This document shows positions 1 through 8,342 of a stretch of DNA of 55,738 nucleotides, in pieces (position 1 is the first letter of the stretch; each line of letters begins with the position of its first letter). The position numbers and the translations under genes were made by a program. The notes under the pieces were generated by a model, which saw only the letters and a list, made by a program, of their open reading frames with translations, was not told the origin of the DNA and ran no database searches. This DNA is from Bacilli bacterium (GTDB lineage: Bacteria; Bacillota_I; Bacilli_A; ML615J-28; CAG-313): contig JAFQFT010000039.1 of assembly GCA_017398545.1 (NCBI GenBank), positions 1-55,738 on the forward strand, written 5' to 3'.

Positions 1-1
1 A

Positions 2-1549
2 GCACCACTTGAGATTGTTTTAAACTTAAGAGGTAAAAATGAAACTGGTTTAATACTTAATAAACAATTATTAATTTCATCTAAACTTGATGCTCCAAGA
101 ATTCATTTATTAAATAAGAAAATCTCAAACCCTGAAGTTCCAAATAACTTTTGTATGCTACTTAGAAAGTATATTGAGCGTGGAATAATTAATAAAATAA
201 TTCAACATGAAAATGATCGTCTGATTGAACTACACATTACTGCTTTTAATGAGTTAGATGATGAAAATACTTTTATCTTAATCTTTGAAATAATGGGTAG
301 AAATAGTAATATAATTCTCTTAAATAACGATTTTTTTATCATAGATGCTTTACGAAAACTTCCGCCTTCTAATGAAAATTCTAGGACAATTATCCCTCAC
401 GCAAAGTATCTTTATCCAGAATCAAATAAGAAAATTAACCCATTTATAGATGAAATTCCTCCAGTATTAGATAGCATTCAAGGTGTATCAAAACCTTTAT
501 TACATACACTAAATGAGTTAGATTCTTCTAAAATAAAGGACTTTTTAAATCAAGAAATTAACCCTGTAATTTATAAAACAGAAAAGAAATTAGACTTCTA
601 TGCATACCCAATATCAAGTGATTATGAAGTAATTTCAAGGCACTCTACACTTTCCAATATGTTAGAAGAATACTATACAGAGTCATTAAAAACTGTTAAT
701 TTTAATGCAGTAGAAATAGAAAAAACTATTTCGAAAGAACTAAAAAAAGCAATTACAAAATTAAATAACTTAACACTTGATTTAGAAAATGCAAATAAAA
801 ATCTTAAATATTTTAACATTGGAATTTTACTCCAATCTAATCTTTATAAGGTTAAAAAAGGCGATGAAAGTGTAATAGTAAATGATTATTTTAATGATAA
901 TCAACCTATTGAAATAAAACTTAATCCTTTACTTGATCCTTCTTCTAACTTAAAAGTAATCTTCAATAAATCAAAAAAAGCTCAAAAAGCGCTTATTGAA
1001 GTAAAAAAACAAATAGATAAAGTAGAAAAAGAAATCGAATATTTTAATACAATATTATTCCAATTATCAATCGCAAACAACACTGATTTAGAAGAAATTA
1101 AGAGTGAATTAATCCTTAATGGTTATTTAAAATCAAATCAAAAATTAAAGAAAAAACAACAAAAATTAAATATCTTATCATACACAATAGATGATGTTAC
1201 TATTTATATTGGTAAAAATAATACACAAAATGATTACCTAACACATAAACTTGCCTCAAGTAATGATTACTGGTTTCATACACAAAATATTGCGGGAAGT
1301 CATGTTATTGTAAAAGTACCAGAAAACAATCCAAATTACCAAATGACAGAACTTATAATTAGAGCAGCAGCAAATCTTGCAGCATACTATTCAACCGCTA
1401 AAAATTCTAGTAGTGTTCCAGTAGATTATACAAAGGTAAGATATTTGAAAAAAGTACCTGGTATGAAAGGATCATTTGTAACACTTTCAAATCAAAAAAC
1501 AATCTATATTGATCCAGATATTAATTTAATTAATGAATTATTAAAATAA
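2..1549 (+). CDS. rqcH: Ribosome quality control protein RqcH (NFACT/Rqc2 family), 5' end missing
   Basis: The frame is open from the first bases of the window and runs through the ATG at 155, so the gene is cut by the window edge and 155 is not its start. The fragment holds the end of the NFACT-N domain (the stretch before LLRKYIERG), a long lysine-rich coiled-coil middle (about residues 190-350 of the fragment), and a C-terminal NFACT-R (DUF814) domain with NDYWFHTQNIAGSHVIVK. The family binds stalled 50S subunits carrying peptidyl-tRNA and, in Bacillus, adds C-terminal alanine tails that mark the peptide for degradation. Older annotations call it fibronectin-binding protein. It is followed at once by a strong hairpin terminator. 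Identity is secure; only the N-terminus is unseen. Confidence 0.93.
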   Translation, partial: APLEIVLNLRGKNETGLILNKQLLISSKLDAPRIHLLNKKISNPEVPNNFCMLLRKYIERGIINKIIQHENDRLIELHITAFNELDDENTFILIFEIMGRNSNIILLNNDFFIIDALRKLPPSNENSRTIIPHAKYLYPESNKKINPFIDEIPPVLDSIQGVSKPLLHTLNELDSSKIKDFLNQEINPVIYKTEKKLDFYAYPISSDYEVISRHSTLSNMLEEYYTESLKTVNFNAVEIEKTISKELKKAITKLNNLTLDLENANKNLKYFNIGILLQSNLYKVKKGDESVIVNDYFNDNQPIEIKLNPLLDPSSNLKVIFNKSKKAQKALIEVKKQIDKVEKEIEYFNTILFQLSIANNTDLEEIKSELILNGYLKSNQKLKKKQQKLNILSYTIDDVTIYIGKNNTQNDYLTHKLASSNDYWFHTQNIAGSHVIVKVPENNPNYQMTELIIRAAANLAAYYSTAKNSSSVPVDYTKVRYLKKVPGMKGSFVTLSNQKTIYIDPDINLINELLK

Positions 1550-1551
1550 AC

Positions 1552-1603
1552 AAATCTCCAAATCGATTATACTAAATATTTTAGTATAAAGATTTGGAGA
1601 TTT
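1552..1603. terminator. Bidirectional intrinsic terminator between rqcH and the VWA gene
   Basis: A perfect 13-bp stem (aaatctccaaatc at 1552-1564 with gatttggagattt at 1591-1603) encloses a second nested stem (atactaaa/tttagtat). T-rich tracts flank it on both strands, so it can end both convergent transcripts. Confidence 0.88.
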
Positions 1604-1614
1604 TTATTTTATAT

Positions 1615-2901
1615 TTATTTTGGAATCTTAATTCTTGCTACTTTTCCATAAGGAGGAGTAATTTTGTCATTATTAATAAGCCATAAAATAGGTATATTAT
1701 AACTACTGTCAAGTTTAGGATAAGGAGCCTCTCCATCCGTTAGAATAATTATCATTATAGGAGGTTCATCCATTCTATCAACATATTCAAAAACAGATTC
1801 AAAACTAGTTCCTCCACCACCCATAGGTTTAATTTTTTCAATATCAGATACATCTTCAAAATCTACAACATTATGAACAATATAATCAAAGAATCCAAGT
1901 TTACCAGATAGCTTACCATCAAACATCGAAATAGCACCATATACTTCAGAAAAAGCATATGCAATCATTTCATTAGTCATAGAACCAGATGTATCAATCA
2001 TAAATAAAACATCTTTAACTATATCATCTTTATCAGAATATGATGGTAAAAAGAAATCACCACTATAACGATAATCTGGCGGTAAAAATGTATAATCATT
2101 TATCTCTTCTTGAATAAATTCATTTAAAACATAACGCCAATCAATTTGAGGTGTTGTTAACTTAGTAACAAGTCTTTCTATATATGCAGGCATATCACCT
2201 GCACCAAGAGCCTCATTTTGACGTTCTATTGCTTTAACAGCTTCATATATACGGTTATCCCATTCAGCTTCCTTATCCTTAGTTTCACCACTTTTTTCTT
2301 TCCATTTAGAGTGATCATCTATTGTTTTACTATTAGATGTACCTCCTGAAGAATCAGACTCATCATTTGAATCACTCGATGATGAACTAGATCCTTTAGA
2401 ATTATTACCACTACCTTTTTTTGCCTTCATGCCTTTTTTAGACATTTTCTTCTCTAACATTTCATAAACTTCTTCTGCAGTATAGTTACACCCCTCTTTC
2501 CCATTAGGTGCTATATGCATAGAGGTTCCATATTTATCAAGGGTAATAGCTTTTAAATCAAACCCGTGTTCTTGTAAGATAATTGAGTTAATAACAATAT
2601 CACACGCAATATTAAATAACTCTGGATTTCTTTCACCATCTCTAAAACAATGTTTTAATACTACATGTAATATCTCATGCATTAGAATAAAATCAAGTTC
2701 ATTATCAGATAATTCATTTAAAAACTTAGGACTAAAATATATATATTCTGCATCTGTTGCGGCAGTCTCAATACTTTCATCTAATGCCATTTTCATATGC
2801 ATTAACAATAGTCCTAAGAATCCATACTTTGCTAAGACTCTTGTTCTAGAAAGCAGTAGTTTTCTTATTAGATTATTCTTTTCTTCATTAGATAAGTCCA
2901 T
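1615..2901 (-). CDS. Putative metallopeptidase with VWA-like domain (DUF2201 type), third gene of helicase-MoxR operon
   Basis: This 428-residue protein has an N-terminal DUF2201-type domain with HEILH at residues 75-79, a zinc-protease-like HExxH. A low-complexity Lys/Ser/Gly/Asp linker follows (about 155-215), then a C-terminal VWA-like domain with a MIDAS motif DTSGSM (about residue 303) and GGGGTSF. Proteins of this type (COG3864) commonly pair with MoxR ATPases, which are thought to remodel a target bound by the VWA partner. Here it overlaps the MoxR gene by 14 bases and is the last gene of a three-gene operon. No signal peptide is seen, so it is probably cytoplasmic. Whether the HExxH is active, and what it would cut, is unknown. 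Confidence 0.85.
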   Translation of the reverse strand: MDLSNEEKNNLIRKLLLSRTRVLAKYGFLGLLLMHMKMALDESIETAATDAEYIYFSPKFLNELSDNELDFILMHEILHVVLKHCFRDGERNPELFNIACDIVINSIILQEHGFDLKAITLDKYGTSMHIAPNGKEGCNYTAEEVYEMLEKKMSKKGMKAKKGSGNNSKGSSSSSSDSNDESDSSGGTSNSKTIDDHSKWKEKSGETKDKEAEWDNRIYEAVKAIERQNEALGAGDMPAYIERLVTKLTTPQIDWRYVLNEFIQEEINDYTFLPPDYRYSGDFFLPSYSDKDDIVKDVLFMIDTSGSMTNEMIAYAFSEVYGAISMFDGKLSGKLGFFDYIVHNVVDFEDVSDIEKIKPMGGGGTSFESVFEYVDRMDEPPIMIIILTDGEAPYPKLDSSYNIPILWLINNDKITPPYGKVARIKIPK

Positions 2902-4003
2902 TTAAAAACCTACCTTTAGTTTTTACAAAATTCATAAATTCAGGTAATTTCATTAATTTAAACTTATAATCTTTTTCAAGTGCTAAATAGTCTTTAATTA
3001 AAATTACTGAAAAATCAGGTGGAAACTTATCAGAATATCTTATTGAATAAGCAATCTTTCTTAAATCATCTTTATGTTTAGATGCATATGCTACCATTGA
3101 AGAAACAAGGGCATATAGTTCATCAACTTTAGAAGGACATGGTGGATTTTTACCATTAAAAATATCTTCAATATCAGGTAAGTTTTTATATAGTTTACAC
3201 CATGTTCTAAACTCAGTTGCAGTACCAACACCGACTATTCCACTTATTAAATCAAATACTTCATTAACATTATCAGATATATTATTTAAAATATTACTTA
3301 CCATTTCCCATGAACGAGGAGTTGCAAAAGCGATTGAATCAACACTTGGGTCAAAAGCCATTAATGCAGTTGGCTTAAATGTTAAGAACCCTAATACTTT
3401 TTCATTTATTCCACTTCTTACTGCCCATCTTTTCCACGCATCAAAATCATCTTCAATTTCAAAATGCATAAGTCTATTTGCAAGTGCCTTTGGCATTTTA
3501 AAAGTTACTGATTTATCAGTCATTCTATTACCAGCCGCAATAACAATACAGTTATCAGGAAGTTTATGTTCACCGATAACACGGTCTAGTGTAATTTGAT
3601 AAGCAGCAGCTTGAACAGATTGTGGAGCAGCAGAGATTTCATCAAGAAATAAAATATTAACAACGTCACTACTATCGCTCATATTAAAAATTTGTGGTTT
3701 TAACCATACTGCAAGTGTCTTATCAGCATTAGCTGTAGGAATACCACGTAAATCAATTGGATTAAATAGTAATAATCTAACATCAACAATATTAACTTTT
3801 TTCTTAGTATTTAATTCTATTTCTTTACCAATTTGTCTAATACCTTGCGATTTACCAACACCTGGAGGTCCCCACAGCATTACTGAGGGGATATTTTTAA
3901 GAGGAACATTATTTAAAATAGCTTTTGTATAAACAAAAGATAACTTTTCTACAACCTTTTCGATTGTAACTGTGGGCATATCAAATGTATTTAATTTACT
4001 CAT
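2888..4003 (-). CDS. MoxR-family AAA+ ATPase
   Basis: This 371-residue AAA+ protein has Walker A WGPPGVGKS at residues 44-52, Walker B ILFLDEIS, and the sensor-like stretch IAAGNRMTD. MoxR ATPases act as hexameric chaperones that work with a VWA protein to activate or remodel a partner. The gene overlaps the helicase gene upstream by four bases (ATGA) and the HExxH/VWA gene downstream by 14 bases, so the three are translationally coupled. The family is clear, the substrate is not. The VWA partner is next door, and the obvious third partner is the helicase. Confidence 0.9.
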   Translation of the reverse strand: MSKLNTFDMPTVTIEKVVEKLSFVYTKAILNNVPLKNIPSVMLWGPPGVGKSQGIRQIGKEIELNTKKKVNIVDVRLLLFNPIDLRGIPTANADKTLAVWLKPQIFNMSDSSDVVNILFLDEISAAPQSVQAAAYQITLDRVIGEHKLPDNCIVIAAGNRMTDKSVTFKMPKALANRLMHFEIEDDFDAWKRWAVRSGINEKVLGFLTFKPTALMAFDPSVDSIAFATPRSWEMVSNILNNISDNVNEVFDLISGIVGVGTATEFRTWCKLYKNLPDIEDIFNGKNPPCPSKVDELYALVSSMVAYASKHKDDLRKIAYSIRYSDKFPPDFSVILIKDYLALEKDYKFKLMKLPEFMNFVKTKGRFLNGLI

Positions 4004-7000
4004 TTTATTTCAACTCCTAATAGTTCATCAATTTTCTTTAATTCAGTTTCTAGTCTTTCAATTATTTCTGCATAATAATTATCTTTAGATAATTCTTGTT
4101 TTAAATCCAATTCTTTCTTTAATAACTTTTCCTTAGTTTCAAGATAATCATCTTTTATTTTAGGTAAACGTTCTAAAAAGTTATCTAAACGAACAATCGT
4201 ACCAAGTTCAGTATTTCCCATATCTACATGATATTTAGAATATCCTTCAACATATAAATAAGCTTGATCTCTTACAATATTTGTTGGAACAATCAATCTA
4301 AACCCTTGATAATCACAAATATATACTTCTTCAGTAGATAATTCATTTTGAATAATTGCATCATATATAGTAGATCTAAGCATTTTACGAGCCTCTTCAT
4401 CATACTCTGCTTTATTATTTAAATAAATCTTAATATCTTCTTCACAGCCACTAATTTTATCATCAAGAACTTTAATACGATCAGGAATATCTGATAATTC
4501 TATTTCCATAGCATATCTCGTTTCAAAATATTTCTTTTGAAGAAGACGATATCTATTTAATTCATTAGATGTTTCAACACGTTTTTTAAGTAGTGGATTA
4601 CCAAGTGCTAAAGCTTTAATCTCACCATAATTAAGAACAATTGCTTCAAATTCCTCACACATTCTTTCAGTCATACAACCTTTAAGAAGAGCATTAATCA
4701 TCTTTTGTTTAGACTCTAAAATTTGCCAAGAATATGCATCAAAACTACCTTCAGTAATATATCGATAAATAAACACTTCTTCATTTTCATTACCTTGTCT
4801 TACAATTCTTCCTTCACGTTGAATAATATCCGAAGGACGCCAAGGAATATCTAAATGGTGTAATGCAATAAGTTTATCTTGAACATTAACACCAGTACCT
4901 AGTTTAAAGGTTGATCCAATTAAAATACGTATTTTTCCACGTCTTACATCTTCAAATAATCGATTACGTTTCGAATCAGTTGTCGCATCATGAATATACG
5001 CAATCTCATCTTCAGGAATTCCATAAGTAGTTAAAAGATATTTTAAATCATCATAAATATTAAACTCATCTTTAGGTGTAGATATATCACAAAATACAAG
5101 TTGAGCATACTTTTCATTATAATATTTAAAATAAAGATCAAAAATATTCTTTGCACAATAGGCTACTTTAGATTGTAGATAAAACTGCATACCAGGCTTA
5201 ACAAGTCTTAAATCAAGAGCTGCTTTTCTTCCATCAGTAGTAACTTTCAATAAATTATCATCTTTTCTTTTAACTTTATTATTTCTAATTTTTTCTGCAC
5301 GTTCAGAAATAGTTTTTAAATACTGTTTAAACTCATTTGTTTGAGGAATAGTCACATCAATATAACCATTCATTTTAGGTAATTCATCAGAATCATCAAC
5401 ATTATAAAAATCAATCACATTAGATAAGATGCTTGATAACTCTGGCATATTATGATAATTAGAAAAACGTGTTGCAATACGATAATTAGTAGTATCTACA
5501 TCAATTTCAAATGTTGATTCTTTTTCAACAAACATCCCAACCCAACTATCAAAGTTTTGTAAATTAAATAACGATAGTTCACCACTTTGAAGATACATTT
5601 GCATTACATAAATATCCGATAATGAGTTAGTAATAGGTGTACCTGTTGCAAAAACTACCCCTCGACCATTATTATTCTTTTGAACACATCTAACTTTTAA
5701 CATCATCTCATCACATTTTTTAGAACCAGTTGATGTCATTCCATTAACTCTTTTAATCTTAGTCTCAATTGTAAGATTCTTATAATTATGAGCTTCGTCT
5801 ACAAATAAAGTACCAATACCAAGTTCATCAAAAAATACTGCATCTTCATTTTCAATATATTCTTTTTCTAACTTTTCAATTTCTTCTTGTAAACTCTTAA
5901 TCTTAGATTTAACTAAAGTAGTTTGTTTCTTCTTTTTAGTTTGTTTTTGTAATTCATCAAGTTTAGCTTTTAATATTTCTAATAAATAATTCTTAGAAAT
6001 TGGCATACGATCAAAACAACTATAAGGAATAATTACCGCATCAAAATCTTCATCTTTAATTTTCTTAAGTGTTTCAAACATCTTAGTCTTAGTAAACATA
6101 CTGGGAGTAATCGCAAGTACTTTAGAAGTAGGATATAAATATGTAAACATTGAACTCCACTGTCCAACTAAACTATTTGGAACAACATACATATTCTTAC
6201 TTGAAATCCCAATTCGTTTTAATTCCATCCCTGCAGCAATCATTACATATGTCTTACCAGCACCTACTTCATGTGCAAGTAAAGTATTTGGTGAAAATAA
6301 AATACGAGCTACAGAATTCTTTTGATAATTATAAAGTTTAATATCTTCATTTAAGCCTGGAAACTCTAAGAAACTTCCATCATATCTTCTAATTACATTA
6401 GAACAATACTTTTGTTCATAAATATCCATCAAGTATTTCTTTCGAGATTCATTACTCCAAACCCAACTTCTAAACTTATCAATAAGTAATCTTTGTTTTT
6501 CAAGTACTACTGTTGTTTGTTCTTTATCAATAACACGCTTTTTTTCAATTCCATTTCTAACTTCAGTAGTAATCTCAATCGTACGCATATTTAGAGTTCT
6601 TTCTAAAATATGCAGTGCATTATGCTCAGCAGTACCATAAGTTCTAGAAACGGCTACATTATAATGTAAATATCTATTTTTATAAGGTATTTCCCAACTA
6701 CCAGTAAGTTCATCATGAATTGTTTTTAACTCTTCTCTTGCTGCAGGTCCATAACATTTACCAAAGTATGATGTTCCAAAAGTTTCATCAATAAACTGAT
6801 CAATGATTTCACTAGGAAGCCAAGGAGAACCAAGTGTTACATATACTTCTCCACTAGATACAGTATGAGGCTTTACTAATTTTAATGCATCAACATTCTT
6901 CTTAAAATAACCTTTATACTTTTTATTATATTCTTCCGCAATCCTTAACTTTTCATATATATTACCAGATAAATACTCATCAGCTGTTTCATATCCTTTA

Positions 7001-7770
7001 TAGAAACACTCTTCCCAATATAAAGGATTTTGATAAATAGTGCCACCTAATTCAATAATAACTTCTTTTAAACTATAACCAGTAATAGAAGATATATATT
7101 CAATATCAACTTTACCTAATACATTTAAACATTTAACAAGCCCATCCCCAATATTTTCTTCAAATACACCTTGAGCACGCTCATCATTTAAATAAATATT
7201 AGTCCAATCCATTGGTAGTTCCATAGTATTAAGATTTTCTAAAACTATTTCAGTCTTTTCTTCTTCTAATAAATCATTATACTTTTTAATAAATTCTAAA
7301 AAACCATACTCTTTAACTGCATCAAAATTAACAACTAAATAATCAAGTAGTTCATTTGTTAAATCAATATTAAGATTTGGAACACTTTTTGCAACTGTCT
7401 TAATAATACTTCTTTTATCTTTATCATCAAAATTAAAATTTAATGTAAAATTAAAATTTTTAAAACACTTTAATCCATCAATGAAGAAATTAATAGCATG
7501 CTTTGATTTAGAAATATACACAACATTTTTAACTTGATCATAAAAATTAAAATAATATCTAATTGCCACAAGATGAGAAATAATTAACTCTACATTATCT
7601 TCAAATGCTAAATAAATTCTATTACCATCAAAACCAACCGTAAAAACATAATCATCTGCATTTTTAACCGGTGTTACAAACTGATCTTTAATACGCGTTT
7701 CAAAAGTTTTATCTACATCTTTTTGTGTATACACTGAATAAAAAATTGATATTGTTTCTTTACTTGCCAC
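4000..7770 (-). CDS. Large SF2/SNF2-like helicase (COG4646-like), first gene of operon
   Basis: This 1256-residue protein carries SF2 helicase motifs: Walker A HEVGAGKTY (about residues 500-508), DEAH (about 658), motif III FATGTPITNS, and motif VI QREGRIVRQGN (about 983). It lacks a visible methylase domain. From memory, its closest relatives are the helicase halves of giant methylase-helicase proteins in Firmicutes conjugative elements; shared landmarks include YETADEYLSGN and the spacing around YDGSFLEFPG. A long helical, coiled-coil-rich C-terminus follows. The start is GTG at 7770, with GGGAGG eight bases upstream. No integrase, relaxase or conjugation gene lies nearby, so this is not an obvious mobile element. 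It likely acts on DNA or nucleoprotein with the MoxR and HExxH/VWA proteins encoded downstream. Confidence 0.85.
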   Translation of the reverse strand: MASKETISIFYSVYTQKDVDKTFETRIKDQFVTPVKNADDYVFTVGFDGNRIYLAFEDNVELIISHLVAIRYYFNFYDQVKNVVYISKSKHAINFFIDGLKCFKNFNFTLNFNFDDKDKRSIIKTVAKSVPNLNIDLTNELLDYLVVNFDAVKEYGFLEFIKKYNDLLEEEKTEIVLENLNTMELPMDWTNIYLNDERAQGVFEENIGDGLVKCLNVLGKVDIEYISSITGYSLKEVIIELGGTIYQNPLYWEECFYKGYETADEYLSGNIYEKLRIAEEYNKKYKGYFKKNVDALKLVKPHTVSSGEVYVTLGSPWLPSEIIDQFIDETFGTSYFGKCYGPAAREELKTIHDELTGSWEIPYKNRYLHYNVAVSRTYGTAEHNALHILERTLNMRTIEITTEVRNGIEKKRVIDKEQTTVVLEKQRLLIDKFRSWVWSNESRKKYLMDIYEQKYCSNVIRRYDGSFLEFPGLNEDIKLYNYQKNSVARILFSPNTLLAHEVGAGKTYVMIAAGMELKRIGISSKNMYVVPNSLVGQWSSMFTYLYPTSKVLAITPSMFTKTKMFETLKKIKDEDFDAVIIPYSCFDRMPISKNYLLEILKAKLDELQKQTKKKKQTTLVKSKIKSLQEEIEKLEKEYIENEDAVFFDELGIGTLFVDEAHNYKNLTIETKIKRVNGMTSTGSKKCDEMMLKVRCVQKNNNGRGVVFATGTPITNSLSDIYVMQMYLQSGELSLFNLQNFDSWVGMFVEKESTFEIDVDTTNYRIATRFSNYHNMPELSSILSNVIDFYNVDDSDELPKMNGYIDVTIPQTNEFKQYLKTISERAEKIRNNKVKRKDDNLLKVTTDGRKAALDLRLVKPGMQFYLQSKVAYCAKNIFDLYFKYYNEKYAQLVFCDISTPKDEFNIYDDLKYLLTTYGIPEDEIAYIHDATTDSKRNRLFEDVRRGKIRILIGSTFKLGTGVNVQDKLIALHHLDIPWRPSDIIQREGRIVRQGNENEEVFIYRYITEGSFDAYSWQILESKQKMINALLKGCMTERMCEEFEAIVLNYGEIKALALGNPLLKKRVETSNELNRYRLLQKKYFETRYAMEIELSDIPDRIKVLDDKISGCEEDIKIYLNNKAEYDEEARKMLRSTIYDAIIQNELSTEEVYICDYQGFRLIVPTNIVRDQAYLYVEGYSKYHVDMGNTELGTIVRLDNFLERLPKIKDDYLETKEKLLKKELDLKQELSKDNYYAEIIERLETELKKIDELLGVEIK

Positions 7771-7803
7771 TTTAATTTCCTCCCTTTAAATTTCGTCACA
7801 AAA

Positions 7804-7826
7804 AGTAGACAAAAAACTTGTCTACT
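7804..7826 (-). promoter_or_regulatory. Terminator-like leader hairpin (attenuator candidate) before the helicase gene
   Basis: A 9-bp perfect stem (agtagacaa/ttgtctact) with a 5-base loop sits in the 5' leader of the helicase operon and is followed on the minus strand by a short T tract. It lies between the 14-codon leader ORF and the helicase Shine-Dalgarno site, the usual place for an attenuator. Function is inferred. Confidence 0.55.
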
Positions 7827-7835
7827 AATTTTCCA

Positions 7836-7880
7836 TTATTTCATAAAAAACGCCCTAAAAAAAGACGTATTTTTACTCAT
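7836..7880 (-). CDS. Possible 14-residue leader peptide of the helicase operon
   Basis: An ATG at 7880 follows AAAGGGTG by five bases and opens a 14-codon frame, MSKNTSFFRAFFMK, ending TAA. It lies downstream of the consensus promoter P2 and upstream of a terminator-like hairpin and the helicase start. This layout matches leader peptides in attenuation control of stress and resistance genes. No homology can be claimed for so short a peptide. A chance ORF is possible, but ribosome-binding site, promoter and hairpin are all in the expected order. Confidence 0.45.
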   Translation of the reverse strand: MSKNTSFFRAFFMK

Positions 7881-7911
7881 TTTTACACCCTTTTCAAAAT
7901 TAGGTAAAGGC

Positions 7912-7940
7912 ATTATACACCTTTATATATCGTTTGTCAA
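7912..7940 (-). promoter_or_regulatory. Consensus sigma-A promoter P2 of helicase operon
   Basis: On the minus strand TTGACA (7940-7935) and TATAAT (7917-7912) are separated by 17 bases, a perfect consensus. Transcription would start near 7905, giving a leader of about 135 bases before the helicase GTG. Confidence 0.85.
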
Positions 7941-8028
7941 CAAATTAAATAAAAATCAATAAAAAATAATATTTAACACTTTTTAAACACTATTTTCATA
8001 AATTTTTTTGTTTTTTTAACCTATTTTA

Positions 8029-8057
8029 ATTATATCAGCATTAACATACTTTGTCAA
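8029..8057 (-). promoter_or_regulatory. Consensus sigma-A promoter P1 upstream of helicase operon
   Basis: On the minus strand TTGACA (8057-8052) and TATAAT (8034-8029) are separated by 17 bases, a second perfect consensus about 117 bases upstream of P2. It begins just after the terminator of the Cse60-like gene. No gene start lies between the two promoters, so it may drive the same operon or a short RNA. Confidence 0.75.
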
Positions 8058-8068
8058 TATTTGAAAAA

Positions 8069-8103
8069 AAATAACTATTTAAAACAATCTTAAATAGTTA
8101 TTT
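8069..8103 (-). terminator. Terminator of the Cse60-like gene
   Basis: A 13-bp perfect stem (aaataactattta/taaatagttattt) is followed on the minus strand by a run of eight T. It lies eight bases after the stop codon of the small gene. Confidence 0.88.
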
Positions 8104-8110
8104 TCATAAT

Positions 8111-8284
8111 TTATTTAATTATAATCATACAAGAAAAACAATATATTTGTTCTCTTTCATCATATGTTACCGCAACACTATATTTAATATCAAAGATATC
8201 ATCACTATCATAATCACTTAACACTTCATTAACTTTCATTTCTAAATCTAATTCATTCTCTTCATCAAAAACATATACACGCAT
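8111..8284 (-). CDS. Cse60-like small sporulation protein
   Basis: This frame encodes 57 residues, starting MRVYVFDEENELDLEMKVNE and ending SCMIIIK. The pattern of short length, V-Y/K-V-FDEE near the start, I-KYS in the middle and EQIYCFS near the end matches my recollection of the Bacillus Cse60 family (about 60 residues), a mother-cell sporulation gene of unknown role. The start is supported by GGAGG nine bases upstream of ATG 8284. The Shine-Dalgarno site lies inside the 3' arm of the nth terminator hairpin. A strong terminator follows. The family assignment rests on pattern recognition of a short protein, so it is moderate. Confidence 0.68.
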   Translation of the reverse strand: MRVYVFDEENELDLEMKVNEVLSDYDSDDIFDIKYSVAVTYDEREQIYCFSCMIIIK

Positions 8285-8288
8285 ATAA

Positions 8289-8342
8289 AAAAACCTCCAC
8301 TATTATTTTACTATTAATTAGTAATTAATCTTGGAGGTTTTT
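8289..8342 (-). terminator. nth terminator hairpin overlapping both nth and the next Shine-Dalgarno site
   Basis: An 11-bp stem (aaaaacctcca at 8289-8299 with tggaggttttt at 8332-8342) is followed on the minus strand by T residues. Its upstream arm encodes the last codons of nth; its downstream arm contains the GGAGG of the Cse60-like gene. Confidence 0.7.

Noticed and set aside
6150-6341. 63-codon plus-strand ORF
   Set aside because: It lies antisense inside the helicase gene, has no ribosome-binding site and is a shadow of that frame.
4000-7770. Integrated conjugative element signalled by the COG4646-like helicase
   Set aside because: No integrase, relaxase, type IV secretion gene or attachment repeats around it, and flanking genes are housekeeping.
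7849-7875. Second leader hairpin (aaaaacg/cgttttt type) in the helicase leader
   Set aside because: Weak AT pairing with a mismatch; could be an antiterminator partner but the sequence does not support it well.
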